Numbered from the stretch's first letter, positions 1 through 9,330 are shown. The stretch is 64,000 nucleotides of DNA from Mycolicibacterium frederiksbergense (GCF_029893345.1 NZ_JARXVE010000001.1:744001-808000), one strand, 5' to 3'. Notes: generated by a model not told the origin, from the sequence alone. Program-made: numbers and translations.

Positions 1-384
1 GCCTACGCCGGTACCAGTTGTGCCTTTTCGCTCACAGCTCACTACGGCAACAGTGAGGGCACCGACCGCTGCGGCCGAGACGATACAACCGCTCGTGCAA
101 CGCCACATCCGGGGCACTGTCGTGGGCGCCCCAGACCGCTCCGAGGTGGCGTGCACACGAGACTGTTCGCTGCCAGCAAACATATCCGACGTGGGCCAAC
201 GTCCATTACACGCCAGTGGGAGCGATCGTCCGCAGTGGCTTGTCGATGCGGTCTGCGTGTTTGCGGGGCAGGCACTACCAGGCCGAGGAGCAGCCGCTGA
301 ACCCAAAGCGGGTCCACGCCGGCACGGACGGGTGCAGACGTGGTGCTACGCGCTTGAGCGCACAGCGTTGGCGGTGAACATGCG
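1..384. other. Left edge, no recognisable gene
   Basis: I find no coding sequence here that matches a family I know. The open frames are short, overlap on both strands and lack sensible starts. The stretch may be decayed DNA upstream of the damaged metallo-hydrolase that follows. Confidence 0.4.
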
Positions 385-1104
385 TTGGTCCACGACGGCC
401 ATTTTGCTCTGCAGCGCCTCGGTCAGATCGATGCCCGTCTCGTTACCCATGTTCGGCTGCTGGAGACCGATTCCCGTCTGGTGTTGGTGGACAATGGCTT
501 CGGCACGCACGATTGGCAGGATCCGGCGAGCAGGACTGGGCCGGTGCGGTTTCTCATTCGGCCGCCGCTTCACCTGCACGAGACCGCGCTGCATCAGGTC
601 AAGAAGCTCGGGTTTCAAGGTGAAGACGTGCGCCACATCGTCATCACCCACCTGGACAGCGATCACATCGGGGGTCTTTCAGATTTCCCCAACGCCAACG
701 TTCACCTAACTGTCGCTGAAGCGCTCGGAGGATTCGAAGCGCCCTCGCAGCGGGAGCGTTTTGGCTTCAACTCGGCGCAATGGGCACATCGCCCCAAGAT
801 TGTCGAATATTCCGCCGGCGGGGAATCCTGGCGTGGATTCGCAGCAGCACGGGAACTGACCGAGATTGCACCCGGCATCGTTCTGGTTCCGATGCCAGGG
901 CATACCCGTGGCCGCACCGCGGGCACCTTCGATCGGCGCCAGGTACGCGCCAAACACGAACGGCTGGCAGAGCTCTACACCCGGCGTGATCCCGATCTGC
1001 TCATCGCGTGTTCGCATGATCCTGAGCGTTCGCCCTCGCACGCTCGCTTGCCTGACTGCTGCGGGACGTCGGCTGTGTCAGCGATGTCCGGTTCCAGCTG
1101 TTGA
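385..1104 (+). pseudogene. MBL-fold metallo-hydrolase (lactonase-like), internally deleted
   Basis: This is a metallo-beta-lactamase-fold hydrolase of the AttM/AhlL (acyl-homoserine-lactonase-like) type. The metal-binding motif THLDSDHIGG lies near residues 88-97 and the third-histidine motif MPGHTRG follows near residue 170. In intact relatives MPGHTRG leads into a strand ending in a GDA motif, whose aspartate bridges the two metals. Here it runs almost directly into the late family segment DPDLLIACSHDPE, so roughly 40 residues including the bridging Asp are missing. The last 20 or so residues look frameshifted. The N-terminus is also shorter than usual and the start is uncertain. I infer a non-functional remnant; the family assignment is firmer than the substrate. 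Confidence 0.65.
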
Positions 1105-1153
1105 CGCCAAATGCGTTGGCGTGGGCCGTTGGTGGCCATGTGGCCCAGTCATC

Positions 1154-4100
1154 TTAACTGTCGATGGACGGGTGCTGGTCCTTGCCGAGTGTGAGGTCTC
1201 GCGGTCCGCGGTAGTGCAGTTCAATCCCTGCCGTGTCGGTCATACGCCGCGCGTGTAATACGCCGCGGCGATGTGGATTGATATCGAGCTTCGCCTGGCC
1301 GAGCAGGTCGAACCCCGGTGACCACAGCGATATCGTGCCGTGGTCTGCACGGGTCGCCCGCAACCATGCCCCTGGGGGCGGGACAACTCCGTACCACGTG
1401 ACGTCGTCAACATGCGTTACCTCTGGCGCCCAGCGTCTTGTAGCGAATTGTGCTGTGCGGCTGGCGAACTCTTTCCACGCGGCGTGGGACTCGATGGTTG
1501 GCCAGCTGCCTGAGGTCGTGACGTCGGGGTCTAAGTCTTGCAGCCATTGCCGGAGGCCGCCCATGGAATCAAAGGTCGCCCCGGTTTGCTCCACTGCGGC
1601 GATCGCGGCCAGCCGATGATCGAATCCGGCTCGGATCAGGATCGCCGCAGGGCGTGTCAGGGTCCCGGCTTCAATCGCCATTGCCGCTGTTCCAGTGAGG
1701 GTGTCGGCAATCTTGTTGCCTTGGGCTGCTTCGTAGACCCTGGAGGCTTCCATACCCCAGACGAGTCGATAGATCAGGTCGGATTCGATGAACTGGGCGA
1801 CCTGAACTGGATCCTCACCGAGTTGGTTCAGTGGACGGCCGCTAAGCCAGTGGATGAGTATCGGTGGCCATAAAAGCTTGGTGTCGGGCTGGAATTGGCT
1901 CACTCCGAACACTGCTGTGGCAATCTGCAGCATCTGGTCGGCAGCGGTGGCCAGTTCGCCCGCGGTGATGGAATTTTCGGCTAGTGCGGTCAATTCGACA
2001 ATCTGTGCGGCGACTTTGCCGAGTTCGCCGCCGTCATCTGCGCCGACTCCGGCCAGGTACCAGCCTCGGCGCTGCGTGGCGGTGGAAACGCTCCACACGT
2101 GACGGGCTCGGGCGCTGACAATCGCGCGTAACACTGTGGCCGGCTGCTCGTCGAACCGCAGCAACTGCCGCTCCCACAACGAGTCGCGCAAGACGTCCGC
2201 GACAAGTTGGGTCACCTGGTCGGGATCGGAGTCATCCTCGCCCAGGATGCTCAGCAGTCCTGTGTCCAGTAACGCCAGGTTTGAGCGCCAGGTCTGCTGG
2301 GCCACATCACGCGTCGCATCCTGCTCACCAGGGACCGTTGGCAGGGCCCAGTTGGGTGTGCCGGTCAGGTAGTCAATAGCGGGTTGCAGCTGAGCGCTAC
2401 CGTAGGACGCTAGCAGGCGATTGATGAGGGTGATGCTGACGGCGATCAGTCCCGACCGCAGTGTCTTGCCTGCTGCACCTGTAGTCAGTTGTAGCCATTG
2501 ACGGCGGGTCCAATCGTTGGGCTTGTACCGCGGATAGAGCACCAGGCCTTCGGTATCGACAAAGGCGCGCCCTGCGCGCCCGATCACGTTGGCGAATTCC
2601 GAGCCGCTCATGAGTTCGCCTGCTCGGGTCAGGCCGTGGAACAACACCGCCGACGCCGACAGGTTCAGTCCTTGAGCAAGAGTGGGGGATGCGACGGTTA
2701 CTTTGAGCTCCCCGGTGCGTAGGAGCCGCTCGACTTCCCGGCGGAATGGTCCCGGCAGTGCGCCGTGGTGGATCGCCACGCCGAGCTTGAGGCATCGAAG
2801 GATCGGGTGGTCTTCACCGAACCATTCCGCGCCGATGGTCAGCGCTTGCTGCAGGTCAACGCCTGGAGGCAGAACGGTGTCGATGAAGCCTTGCTGGCGC
2901 AGGTCGAGGATCTTCTTGGCGTAGGGCTCCACGGAGTTCCGCTGTGGGCAGAAGATGAGGACAGATTGGTCTTCCTCGAGCAGCCGCCAGGCGGTGGCGA
3001 TCACCAGTTCGCGATCGTCAGCGGGGAAGAGCTTCTTACGTCGACCTGTCGGTGTTTTCGCCTGGATGTAGTGGGGGATAAAGGGCCGATCCTGGCCGAG
3101 GGTCATGGTGAGGCGCGCGTAGTCGCCTCGCCATTCGACGAGACCAAAACGTTGTGCCGTTGGGCGCCAATCTTCTTGGTGCAGCCCGTCGGGGTCGTCA
3201 TCGGTGATCCACGCGACGAAGTCATCGAGATCGTGGCCGGAGGGGAACACTGCTGACAGGCACACGATGCGCCGTGTGTGGGCGTCAGTGCGGCGCAGTA
3301 GCCGCTGGACCTGCGCTTCATAGCGGACCTCACGCTCTGAGGGCCCGATCATGTGTCCTTCGTCGAGGATGACCAGACCGACATCGTCGAGGACGCCCGG
3401 ATCCGATCGGAGGGCGAAATCGAGCTTTTCGGGTGTCGCGACGACGATCTGACTGGTGCGTAGGGCGTCATCGTCGAGGTCGTTTGTGCCCATGGCGCCA
3501 TACAGCGACGAAACGCTGACACCCAACGGAGTGAAGGTGCGTTCCAGCACTTGTTCGGTTTGTGCGGACAAAGCTCGTAGCGGTGTCACGTAGACCGTCC
3601 GTCGTCCTTGTGCGAGGCAGGCCAGGATGCACATTTCGGCGATGCGGGTCTTCCCGGCGCTCGTGGGCAGGGCGACCACCAGATCACTGGTGTTGTCGAA
3701 GATTCGCTGGACCACGTGTAGCTGCGATGGCCACAGATCGATCTCGGAGCGGCTGCGTGCCAGGAGGGTGTCGATGAATGTGCCGCGCAGATCGTTCCAA
3801 TCACGGTGATGTGATACAGATTCCTCCACGGTCATGGCGGTGGCTGCCGGCGGGGGTGAGATCGGGAGATTGGCTGCGATGCTGGTTTGTCCCAGGTCAC
3901 CCAGTAGGCGCCTGGTGAGTCGGTAGACCCACCACGGCCCCGCAGTGCCGATCTCGAGTGCTGCCTGCTCGCCGGCGCCAAGGTCGGCAAGGGCTGCCGC
4001 CAGTAGGTCCTGTTGGTTGTAGACGATCGCGAACAATGCGCTGGCGACCGCCGACTGGTAATACTCTGTTAACAAAAGCTCGATGGGGCCAAGTATGTCC

Positions 4101-4753
4101 AGCGATTCTTCATGTGCCGAGGACGAATCATCGTCTGTATTGGTGGTCTCGGCATCTGTGGTGTCGTCGCCGGCACCTTGCCCGTGCAGGGCTTCCAGGA
4201 GGGCATCGTCGGTCAGTTCGGGTGATGTGCGCATGCGCATCGTGCGCGCTTCGATGCTTTCCAAGTCGCGCAGGACAATGTCGGCGAGCGTGGCTTCCAT
4301 CGGCGTAAGCCGCCCCGATTGGATGCTCGCCTGCATCAGCGAAAAAGCCCGTGCCGCAAAGCCCCCGAGATGGCTGGCGGCGCCCGCCATCAACCGGTGA
4401 AAAGCCAGACCCTCTGCTGGCTCGGTATTGCGGGTAGCGGACTCCAACGCGTAGGAGGCCTGAATGAAACCGTTCTGCGCCGACTCCCGCCGCGTGGCCT
4501 GCTCGTCGGGGTCAATCTCCGGTGCTTCGGCATCAGTGAGGTCGAGCAGTTGCAGACTGATCGACATGAGTGCATAGCTGTAGTTGAGCAGGTCGTCATC
4601 GACGTAGGCGCCAAATTGTGGCGCCTCCTCGGGCAGCACGCCATCGCGCCGGATCATCGATTGCGCCTGGCCGCGGGCCAGCAGCCGGCCACGGAACTGG
4701 GCCGCGGTCGCGTCCTGCACGCTGGCTAGCAGCTCAGCGGCGTCACGCGTCAT
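1154..4753 (-). CDS. hamB: Hachiman-type defence helicase HamB (DEAD/DEAH, Ski2-like)
   Basis: This 1199-residue superfamily 2 helicase has Walker A PTSAGKT at residues 363-369, TPLRAL (motif Ia) near 390, ATPEKL near 439, DEGH (motif II) at 464-467, LSAVF (motif III-like) near 499, ASPTLAQGLNL near 688 and IGRAGRA (motif VI) at 724-730. About 350 residues of mostly helical, low-conservation sequence precede the motor, and a 450-residue C-terminal extension follows. The ATG start overlaps the upstream hamA stop by 11 bp, which implies translational coupling. In Hachiman systems a helicase of this kind works with a HamA nuclease to sense and destroy foreign or damaged DNA and block phage. The pairing, gene order and motifs support HamB; without a search, another Ski2-like defence helicase remains possible. 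Confidence 0.8.
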   Translation of the reverse strand: MTRDAAELLASVQDATAAQFRGRLLARGQAQSMIRRDGVLPEEAPQFGAYVDDDLLNYSYALMSISLQLLDLTDAEAPEIDPDEQATRRESAQNGFIQASYALESATRNTEPAEGLAFHRLMAGAASHLGGFAARAFSLMQASIQSGRLTPMEATLADIVLRDLESIEARTMRMRTSPELTDDALLEALHGQGAGDDTTDAETTNTDDDSSSAHEESLDILGPIELLLTEYYQSAVASALFAIVYNQQDLLAAALADLGAGEQAALEIGTAGPWWVYRLTRRLLGDLGQTSIAANLPISPPPAATAMTVEESVSHHRDWNDLRGTFIDTLLARSRSEIDLWPSQLHVVQRIFDNTSDLVVALPTSAGKTRIAEMCILACLAQGRRTVYVTPLRALSAQTEQVLERTFTPLGVSVSSLYGAMGTNDLDDDALRTSQIVVATPEKLDFALRSDPGVLDDVGLVILDEGHMIGPSEREVRYEAQVQRLLRRTDAHTRRIVCLSAVFPSGHDLDDFVAWITDDDPDGLHQEDWRPTAQRFGLVEWRGDYARLTMTLGQDRPFIPHYIQAKTPTGRRKKLFPADDRELVIATAWRLLEEDQSVLIFCPQRNSVEPYAKKILDLRQQGFIDTVLPPGVDLQQALTIGAEWFGEDHPILRCLKLGVAIHHGALPGPFRREVERLLRTGELKVTVASPTLAQGLNLSASAVLFHGLTRAGELMSGSEFANVIGRAGRAFVDTEGLVLYPRYKPNDWTRRQWLQLTTGAAGKTLRSGLIAVSITLINRLLASYGSAQLQPAIDYLTGTPNWALPTVPGEQDATRDVAQQTWRSNLALLDTGLLSILGEDDSDPDQVTQLVADVLRDSLWERQLLRFDEQPATVLRAIVSARARHVWSVSTATQRRGWYLAGVGADDGGELGKVAAQIVELTALAENSITAGELATAADQMLQIATAVFGVSQFQPDTKLLWPPILIHWLSGRPLNQLGEDPVQVAQFIESDLIYRLVWGMEASRVYEAAQGNKIADTLTGTAAMAIEAGTLTRPAAILIRAGFDHRLAAIAAVEQTGATFDSMGGLRQWLQDLDPDVTTSGSWPTIESHAAWKEFASRTAQFATRRWAPEVTHVDDVTWYGVVPPPGAWLRATRADHGTISLWSPGFDLLGQAKLDINPHRRGVLHARRMTDTAGIELHYRGPRDLTLGKDQHPSIDS

Positions 4754-5507
4754 TGTCGAGCGCCTTCGAGTAAGACTGGTCGATGAACTCGCGATGACCG
4801 TTGACGCGTAGCGCCACCGCGAACTGCTCGATCGGTCCGGCGTAGTCGGCCAAGTTGTCTTTCACCATCTGGCTCGGATCGTTCATCGTGAACAAAAACA
4901 TGACGTGAGTGATCATGTCCGGGCGGATGTCCTCGCACAGCTGCACCTGTAGTACGGCATCGGCGAACGCATCGTCAGATGCTCGTTTGAGGCGTTCGGC
5001 GAACTGTGACAATGAGTGTGGCGACGGCAGCCCGTCGCAGCGTTGCAGGCCGTCGCGCGCTTCCTGCACAACGGATTTCCTCATTCGCTGGCGGCTCTTC
5101 GATTCGACTTTGGCCAGATGCACACCGGAGTTGTCATCGTTCTTGACCCCGAGAACGTCATCGCCGCGCATTGCCCATTGCTGATGATCCCGGTCGATGA
5201 GCCTGCTCGGACCAACCGCATAGCCGCAGTCTTCATGCAGGTAAGCCGTCGCGAGAATCTCTCCGATATCACCTGAGCGGGCCGAGGCGTCTGTCGGAAA
5301 CTTGGTGCGTAGGTAGGCGGCCACCTTAACTTTGCCCATCTTCTCCGCGATATGGACCAACATGTCGGTCTCCGCGTATTTCTCGCCGAGAGTGCCTGCC
5401 ACAGCAGCGATCCCCGCCGCGTCGTCGTGGGAGACGAGTAAACCGAACGTGTGGTCGTTGACGTTTTCCACCGACAACGGATCACACCAGCTATGAAAAT
5501 CAGTCAC
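4743..5507 (-). CDS. hamA: Hachiman-type effector nuclease HamA (DUF1837)
   Basis: This 254-residue protein fits the DUF1837/HamA family in length and partner. A PD-(D/E)xK-like site is visible: GDIGE at 79-83, RGDDVLG at 114-120 (candidate metal ligand D116 or D117), then KVESKS at 133-138 giving E135 and K137. HamA is the nuclease of Hachiman and is held in check by HamB until invasion is sensed. The gene is first in a two-gene minus-strand operon and overlaps hamB by 11 bp. A truncated tyrosine recombinase lies about 60 bp upstream on the same strand, which suggests the pair arrived on an integrating element. The catalytic residue assignment is by pattern only. Confidence 0.78.
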   Translation of the reverse strand: MTDFHSWCDPLSVENVNDHTFGLLVSHDDAAGIAAVAGTLGEKYAETDMLVHIAEKMGKVKVAAYLRTKFPTDASARSGDIGEILATAYLHEDCGYAVGPSRLIDRDHQQWAMRGDDVLGVKNDDNSGVHLAKVESKSRQRMRKSVVQEARDGLQRCDGLPSPHSLSQFAERLKRASDDAFADAVLQVQLCEDIRPDMITHVMFLFTMNDPSQMVKDNLADYAGPIEQFAVALRVNGHREFIDQSYSKALDNDA

Positions 5508-5570
5508 GCGGATGCTTCACGCTGCCCGGTGTGGAATCGTGCTGTACTGCCGAACACAACGACCTACCTC

Positions 5571-5907
5571 TCAACGTTTGTCTTGTGCGGAGATCCACGC
5601 ATACAAGGGATTTCGCGATGCGGAATGGCATGTCTCCGTGCTCGCAGCGGTGAGGTGGCGCTGCGAAGCCGTCATAGATTCATGGCCCAGCAGATTCATC
5701 AAGGTGTAGACGCTTACATCCGAACTCGCGAGCTCAGTGGCATATGTATGGCGGAGCCCGTGGACCAAAGCGCCTGGGACAGCTGAAGGTTTACGGGTCT
5801 GTCGATCAATAAGGAAGCTGCCGAACCAGTCGGGAATCGGATCCGAGGCCACCGCTTCGGGTTCGCGATTGAATTGAGCGCCGGCGGCGCCAAGCCGGTA
5901 GGAGTGT
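5571..5907 (-). pseudogene. Tyrosine recombinase, C-terminal remnant
   Basis: The frame opens after a TGA near 5907 and contains the catalytic C-terminal signature of phage-type integrases: HGLRHTYATEL, then LLGHES about 20 residues later. The position of the catalytic tyrosine (Y-x-x after the LGHES helix) reads SQRHLTAA, so a His stands where Tyr is expected. No N-terminal or core-binding domain is present. It is a broken integrase next to the Hachiman pair and is consistent with past integration of this island. GTG at 5852 is the only start-like codon, but translation is unlikely to give an active enzyme. Confidence 0.7.
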
Positions 5908-6075
5908 CAGACACGCCTCAACGGTCTCAGAGCAAAAGATGGATAATCAACCTTATCTATCAATCCGACCCAAAACCGAAGTGCATCAGTGACTTTCCCG
6001 TTAGCAACCCGGGGGAGAAGTGTCACAGTGACAAAACGGTCCGTTCGACTGGACTCTGCCACATAGACTGTCGGA

Positions 6076-6405
6076 GTGAGTCGGGAGGCCGCTGACGATG
6101 ATCCCGACAATTTGGCCGTGCTGGCCGAACTGCTGAACGGCGGCGACCTGTCGGCCACACAGCAGTGCGCCGTGCACGACGCCATCGCCGATAGCATGAT
6201 CGAAGGCGCGACACTTGGCCGCGAATCAATGCTCCGACTCATCGAGCTCGCCGCCGGACGCGTCACCTTCGACCAATGCAAAACACAAGCACTCCAGGCG
6301 CACACCTCAACCACCGACCACGAGCTCACGCTGGCCGACGCCGACTATGCAGCCGGCAACACAATCAGCGGCCAAGAGCTACGCGAACGCTACGGTCTCC
6401 CTTGA
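6076..6405 (+). CDS. Small hypothetical protein, antitoxin-like composition
   Basis: A 109-residue acidic, helical protein starts at GTG. It has no signal peptide or membrane segment. The middle (SMLRLIELAAGRVTFDQC) and the tail ending ISGQELRERYGLP loosely recall antitoxins of Fic/VbhA or RelB type, whose last helices end in similar 'ELRxRYGLP' strings. No toxin gene lies next to it. It stands between the integrase remnant and IS-like repeats on the strand opposite the Hachiman operon. I do not recognise a definite family. Confidence 0.4.
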   Translation: MSREAADDDPDNLAVLAELLNGGDLSATQQCAVHDAIADSMIEGATLGRESMLRLIELAAGRVTFDQCKTQALQAHTSTTDHELTLADADYAAGNTISGQELRERYGLP

Positions 6406-6570
6406 ATCCGAGCTAGCCATCCAATCCCAAAATCCAATGGTCAAGAAGACAATTGCCCCCCTTCGACATCCAGCCACACCCGTACATAAACGTCACGTGA
6501 CGCATACGTCGCAGGAGGACGGAGCGACGGAGGGGCCCCAGCCGAGGTCGGTAGGCGAAAATGCCATCGG

Positions 6571-6634
6571 AATCCGGCACCGTCAGATAGTTCCGGAACG
6601 GCAATCCGGCACTGTCAGATAGTCGCGGAATCGG
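6571..6634 (+). repeat. Two tandem 32-bp repeats, IS21-like end
   Basis: Two adjacent 32-bp units begin AATCCGGCAC and contain GTCAGATAGT, with a few mismatches between them. Degenerate relatives (TCAGATGATTCCGG near 6706, CTAGTTCCGGATCGG near 6768) follow downstream. IS21-family elements carry several short repeats at each end as transposase binding sites, and a broken istB of that family is present at 29.4 kb. I infer an abandoned IS21-type terminus. Confidence 0.45.
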
Positions 6635-6861
6635 AACCACACAGACCGCCCAACATGGACAGCCGGTCGGAAAACATCCAGCCACCAGCGCCGACTCAAC
6701 TCTCAGATGATTCCGGCAAACAGGGCAGAATCGGACAGCTCTCATGTTTTCCCGGAATACTCTCAACTAGTTCCGGATCGGACAGAAAGTGACTGTACGG
6801 CACCGTCCGAAGGGTTGCCCCTGTATATCAATGTGCCGATAAGCTACATTATGTCAACTTG

Positions 6862-6890
6862 AGTACTCCGTTTTCATCAGATGAATCGCT
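6862..6890 (+). repeat. Dispersed repeat, copy A (right arm)
   Basis: Right half only of the dispersed ~67-bp repeat described in the findings. The variable core reads into TTTTCATCAGATGAATC. The left arm has decayed. It lies between the IS21-like repeats and a lipoprotein gene. Confidence 0.7.
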
Positions 6891-7023
6891 GACTGGCCTC
6901 TTGTCGGCCACCGCTCCTCGCGTCGCTTTCGGCTGCGTTGCAAGACTTTCCGCCCGCCACCCCGGTGTTGCAGTCTCATGTCGGCTGCAATACCAGCTGC
7001 ACCCAATCGTGCCGATCGGCACG

Positions 7024-7539
7024 TCAGTCGAATGACATGTGATGCAGCACAACATAAGTCGTGCCACCCTCAACCTGTGGGACGAGCACCAGAATCTTGC
7101 GCCCTCCCACATCTTGACCGCACGACCCGTAATCGTTGTCGTTGATGGTGATGCCCGCGTACTTCAAAATGTCACTGTCGGTATCAGTCATGGACGGCAC
7201 ATAGTCGAGATCCATGTACTTCACTTTGTGGCAGGTTTGCATGATGACTTCGTCGCCGGGAGCGACGAAACTGACCAAGCTCTTGGCTCGGAACGCACCG
7301 AGTGGGGGTTTGACGACCCGAACGTGCTCGGCATGGGTAGGGAGGGGCAGGCCGAAGTAGTCCATGACCTCGCGGGCTTCTTCTCGTGGCGACAGGCTCG
7401 GCGCGGCAGTAGTGGTCGTCGCTACGGGCGGACGGTTCGCGGTGGTGCACCCCACCGCGACCACGCAGCACACCAGCACCGCCCAAGGCAGTGTGCGCAG
7501 GACACCCACCACCTCCACCCCCTTTCTACCGATCATCAT
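7024..7539 (-). CDS. Hypothetical lipoprotein
   Basis: A 171-residue secreted protein. I chose the internal ATG at 7539 because it gives a short basic N-terminus, a hydrophobic stretch (WAVLVCCVVAV) and a lipobox ending VAVGC, typical of mycobacterial lipoproteins; the frame is open further upstream without such a start. The mature part begins with a Thr/Pro-rich linker, then SPREEAREVMDYFGLPLP. It has two further cysteines that could form a disulphide. I do not recognise the domain. It is likely anchored on the outer face of the plasma membrane. Confidence 0.55.
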   Translation of the reverse strand: MMIGRKGVEVVGVLRTLPWAVLVCCVVAVGCTTANRPPVATTTTAAPSLSPREEAREVMDYFGLPLPTHAEHVRVVKPPLGAFRAKSLVSFVAPGDEVIMQTCHKVKYMDLDYVPSMTDTDSDILKYAGITINDNDYGSCGQDVGGRKILVLVPQVEGGTTYVVLHHMSFD

Positions 7540-7891
7540 GATCCCACAGCGCCGCGCGACGACCACCACGGTTGGAAACCTTTGGCATATGCGGCGCTTT
7601 CGCCGATCAACGCGATGAACATGGACTACGCCGCGCCCCTCGCACCACACCGTGATCTCGTCACCACCGTCGTTCTGGCCGGCTTCTTTTCCCCTGCCGC
7701 GCAGGTAGTTCTGTCGTCCGGACCCTGCCATACGGACTCGCAGCCGGGTTGGCCCCTGTTAGGCGTGCGGTCCTAGCAAACGATCGCACTGCAGCCCAGC
7801 GTCTCCGCGTGGGCCAGTCTGAGCCAGATACTGGCGCCGGGCGTCGAACTCCGGGTCGTCTATATCCGCCCAAGGCACCGCCGCGGCCCGA

Positions 7892-7958
7892 AGGAATACG
7901 GCGGAATGGAATATGGCGGGTTACCAGTAGAGTACGCCCTTATCATCTGACGAATCAG
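7892..7958 (+). repeat. Dispersed repeat, copy B (complete)
   Basis: Full copy: left arm with GGAATACGGCGGAAT and ATATGGCGGG, TTACCAGTA, an 11-nt core, then a variant of the TTCATC-GATGAA palindrome. The stop codon of the minus-strand ParA-like gene (7955-7957) lies inside its right end. Confidence 0.85.
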
Positions 7959-8752
7959 CCCGTGTTTCGACCCAGCAGGTCGCGTTCCAGGAAATCTCGG
8001 AAGATTCGCGCGAGATTCATCGCGATTGGGTCGGAGCAATCACCGAGTCGGTTTCCGAGTTGAAAGGCCTCATTAATAACGGCCCGACGTGGCAGCTCTG
8101 CACGGACCTCGTCGCTAAATTCCGTCTGTACCCGTTCCCTGATCGATTGGTCGATGCCGTTTCTACGGTCGAAACCGGATAAAACTACACCACACCACCT
8201 GAGTGGATGTGTTCGTTGGATACGCTCAACTCTGTCACGGGCCTCGCGGGCTTTGCGTACCGCATCAAGGGTCGGAGTGATCGGCGCGTACGCAACATCA
8301 CCTAGATGCATTGCCAGGGCTTCCAGAGAGCCAGTGCGGCCGCCGGTGTCGATCAGGACAACCTCATAACGGCCAAAGATGCCGGCAGCGTCAAAGATGG
8401 CTCGCAACAATCCGGTGTCCGATACGCCGAAGCCCGCAACACGGCCTAAGGAAGCCCCTGCAGGTAGCAAATCGATGCCGGGCCATCTAGTTTCAATGAT
8501 CTCCTCATCGATTCGCTTCGCGCCCTTGTCGGGATTCCCCCAAAAACTGATATCGGCATCCTCAAGCACTGAACCCAAGCCGGTCGAATGCTGCGACACT
8601 CCAAAGTGATTAGACAGATTTCGCTCTGGGTCTGCGTCGACTAACAAAGCGGAGATCCCGGCCCGTGAGGCCTCCCCCGCCAGCATCATCTGCCATAGCG
8701 TTTTCGCTGTTCCGCCCTTACCCGAAAGCACCAGCACCGAAACAGCTACCAT
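7955..8752 (-). CDS. ParA/MinD-family P-loop ATPase, orphan
   Basis: A 265-residue cytoplasmic ATPase with the deviant Walker A motif KGGTAKT at residues 12-18 (usually KGGxGKT), the switch region VDADPE near 38-43 and LIDTGGRTG near 134-142. ParA-type proteins segregate plasmids or position cargo through ATP-dependent DNA-bound gradients. No parB-like gene or centromere-like iterons were found next to it, so it may be left over from a plasmid or integrative element. Its stop codon falls within dispersed-repeat copy B. Function beyond the fold is not determined. Confidence 0.75.
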   Translation of the reverse strand: MVAVSVLVLSGKGGTAKTLWQMMLAGEASRAGISALLVDADPERNLSNHFGVSQHSTGLGSVLEDADISFWGNPDKGAKRIDEEIIETRWPGIDLLPAGASLGRVAGFGVSDTGLLRAIFDAAGIFGRYEVVLIDTGGRTGSLEALAMHLGDVAYAPITPTLDAVRKAREARDRVERIQRTHPLRWCGVVLSGFDRRNGIDQSIRERVQTEFSDEVRAELPRRAVINEAFQLGNRLGDCSDPIAMNLARIFRDFLERDLLGRNTG

Positions 8753-9160
8753 TGCGAGCCCCTATGCAATGCCTGACTCACCTCGCTGTATTCCTCCGTC
8801 GTGTTCGCGCTGTTGCCAGACACCTTGCGTTCTCAGCTTATATGTCGGACAGGGGATATCCCTTCGTCACCCGATGCGAACGGGCATCACGGCGGGTCGA
8901 TCGGGGCCTTGATCCTAGGTGGTGCACACAGGAGGAGCGTTTCCTCCCGGCCTCTTCCGAGAATCCGCTGGCCAGGCCTGGCCGCTGCCGTTGGAAGCGC
9001 GATGGCCACTCCGGATGTGGGCCTTTGGCGACCACCACGTCGATCGCACCGAATGCGGTCACGCCAGCTTCCATCGCCCCTGCAAAGCCATGGAAGTCGT
9101 TGGCGTCGCAGGCAATGCCGAGGACGGTCTTGTCATCGAACTCGCCGACGAAGGGGCGGA
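8753..9160. other. Gene-poor remnant region
   Basis: No frame here reads as a recognisable intact gene. The stretch sits upstream of the ParA-like gene and runs into an integrase-like fragment. I read it as degraded mobile DNA. Confidence 0.35.
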
Positions 9161-9330
9161 GGCTGGACTCGTCGACAATCGGATACAGCGACCAAGTCAC
9201 TCAAAAACACGCTGCGAAAGCCGGCAACACCTGGGCCGCCTACGCGTCCACCACCCCCCGAACGGAGCGGCGCGACTCCGCCGCGACCGCAGGGGCCTCG
9301 TGTCCCTGACACTGCGCACGCCGACACCGG
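9160..9330 (+). pseudogene. Integrase C-terminal fragment, copy 1
   Basis: One frame reads IGYSDQVTQKHAAKAGNTW followed by AAYAST. This closely matches a second copy at 33.64-33.76 kb. The pattern resembles the last helix of the actinobacterial tyrosine integrase group that ends in LGY-x-QVTQKHAA-x-AG-x-TW. Nothing of the catalytic core is present. The family call is from memory of that tail and is moderate. Confidence 0.4.

Noticed and set aside
8838..9200. A minus-strand 120-codon frame in the remnant region
   Set aside because: Its N-terminal part has some coding feel, but no family is recognised and it overlaps the integrase-tail fragment on the other strand.
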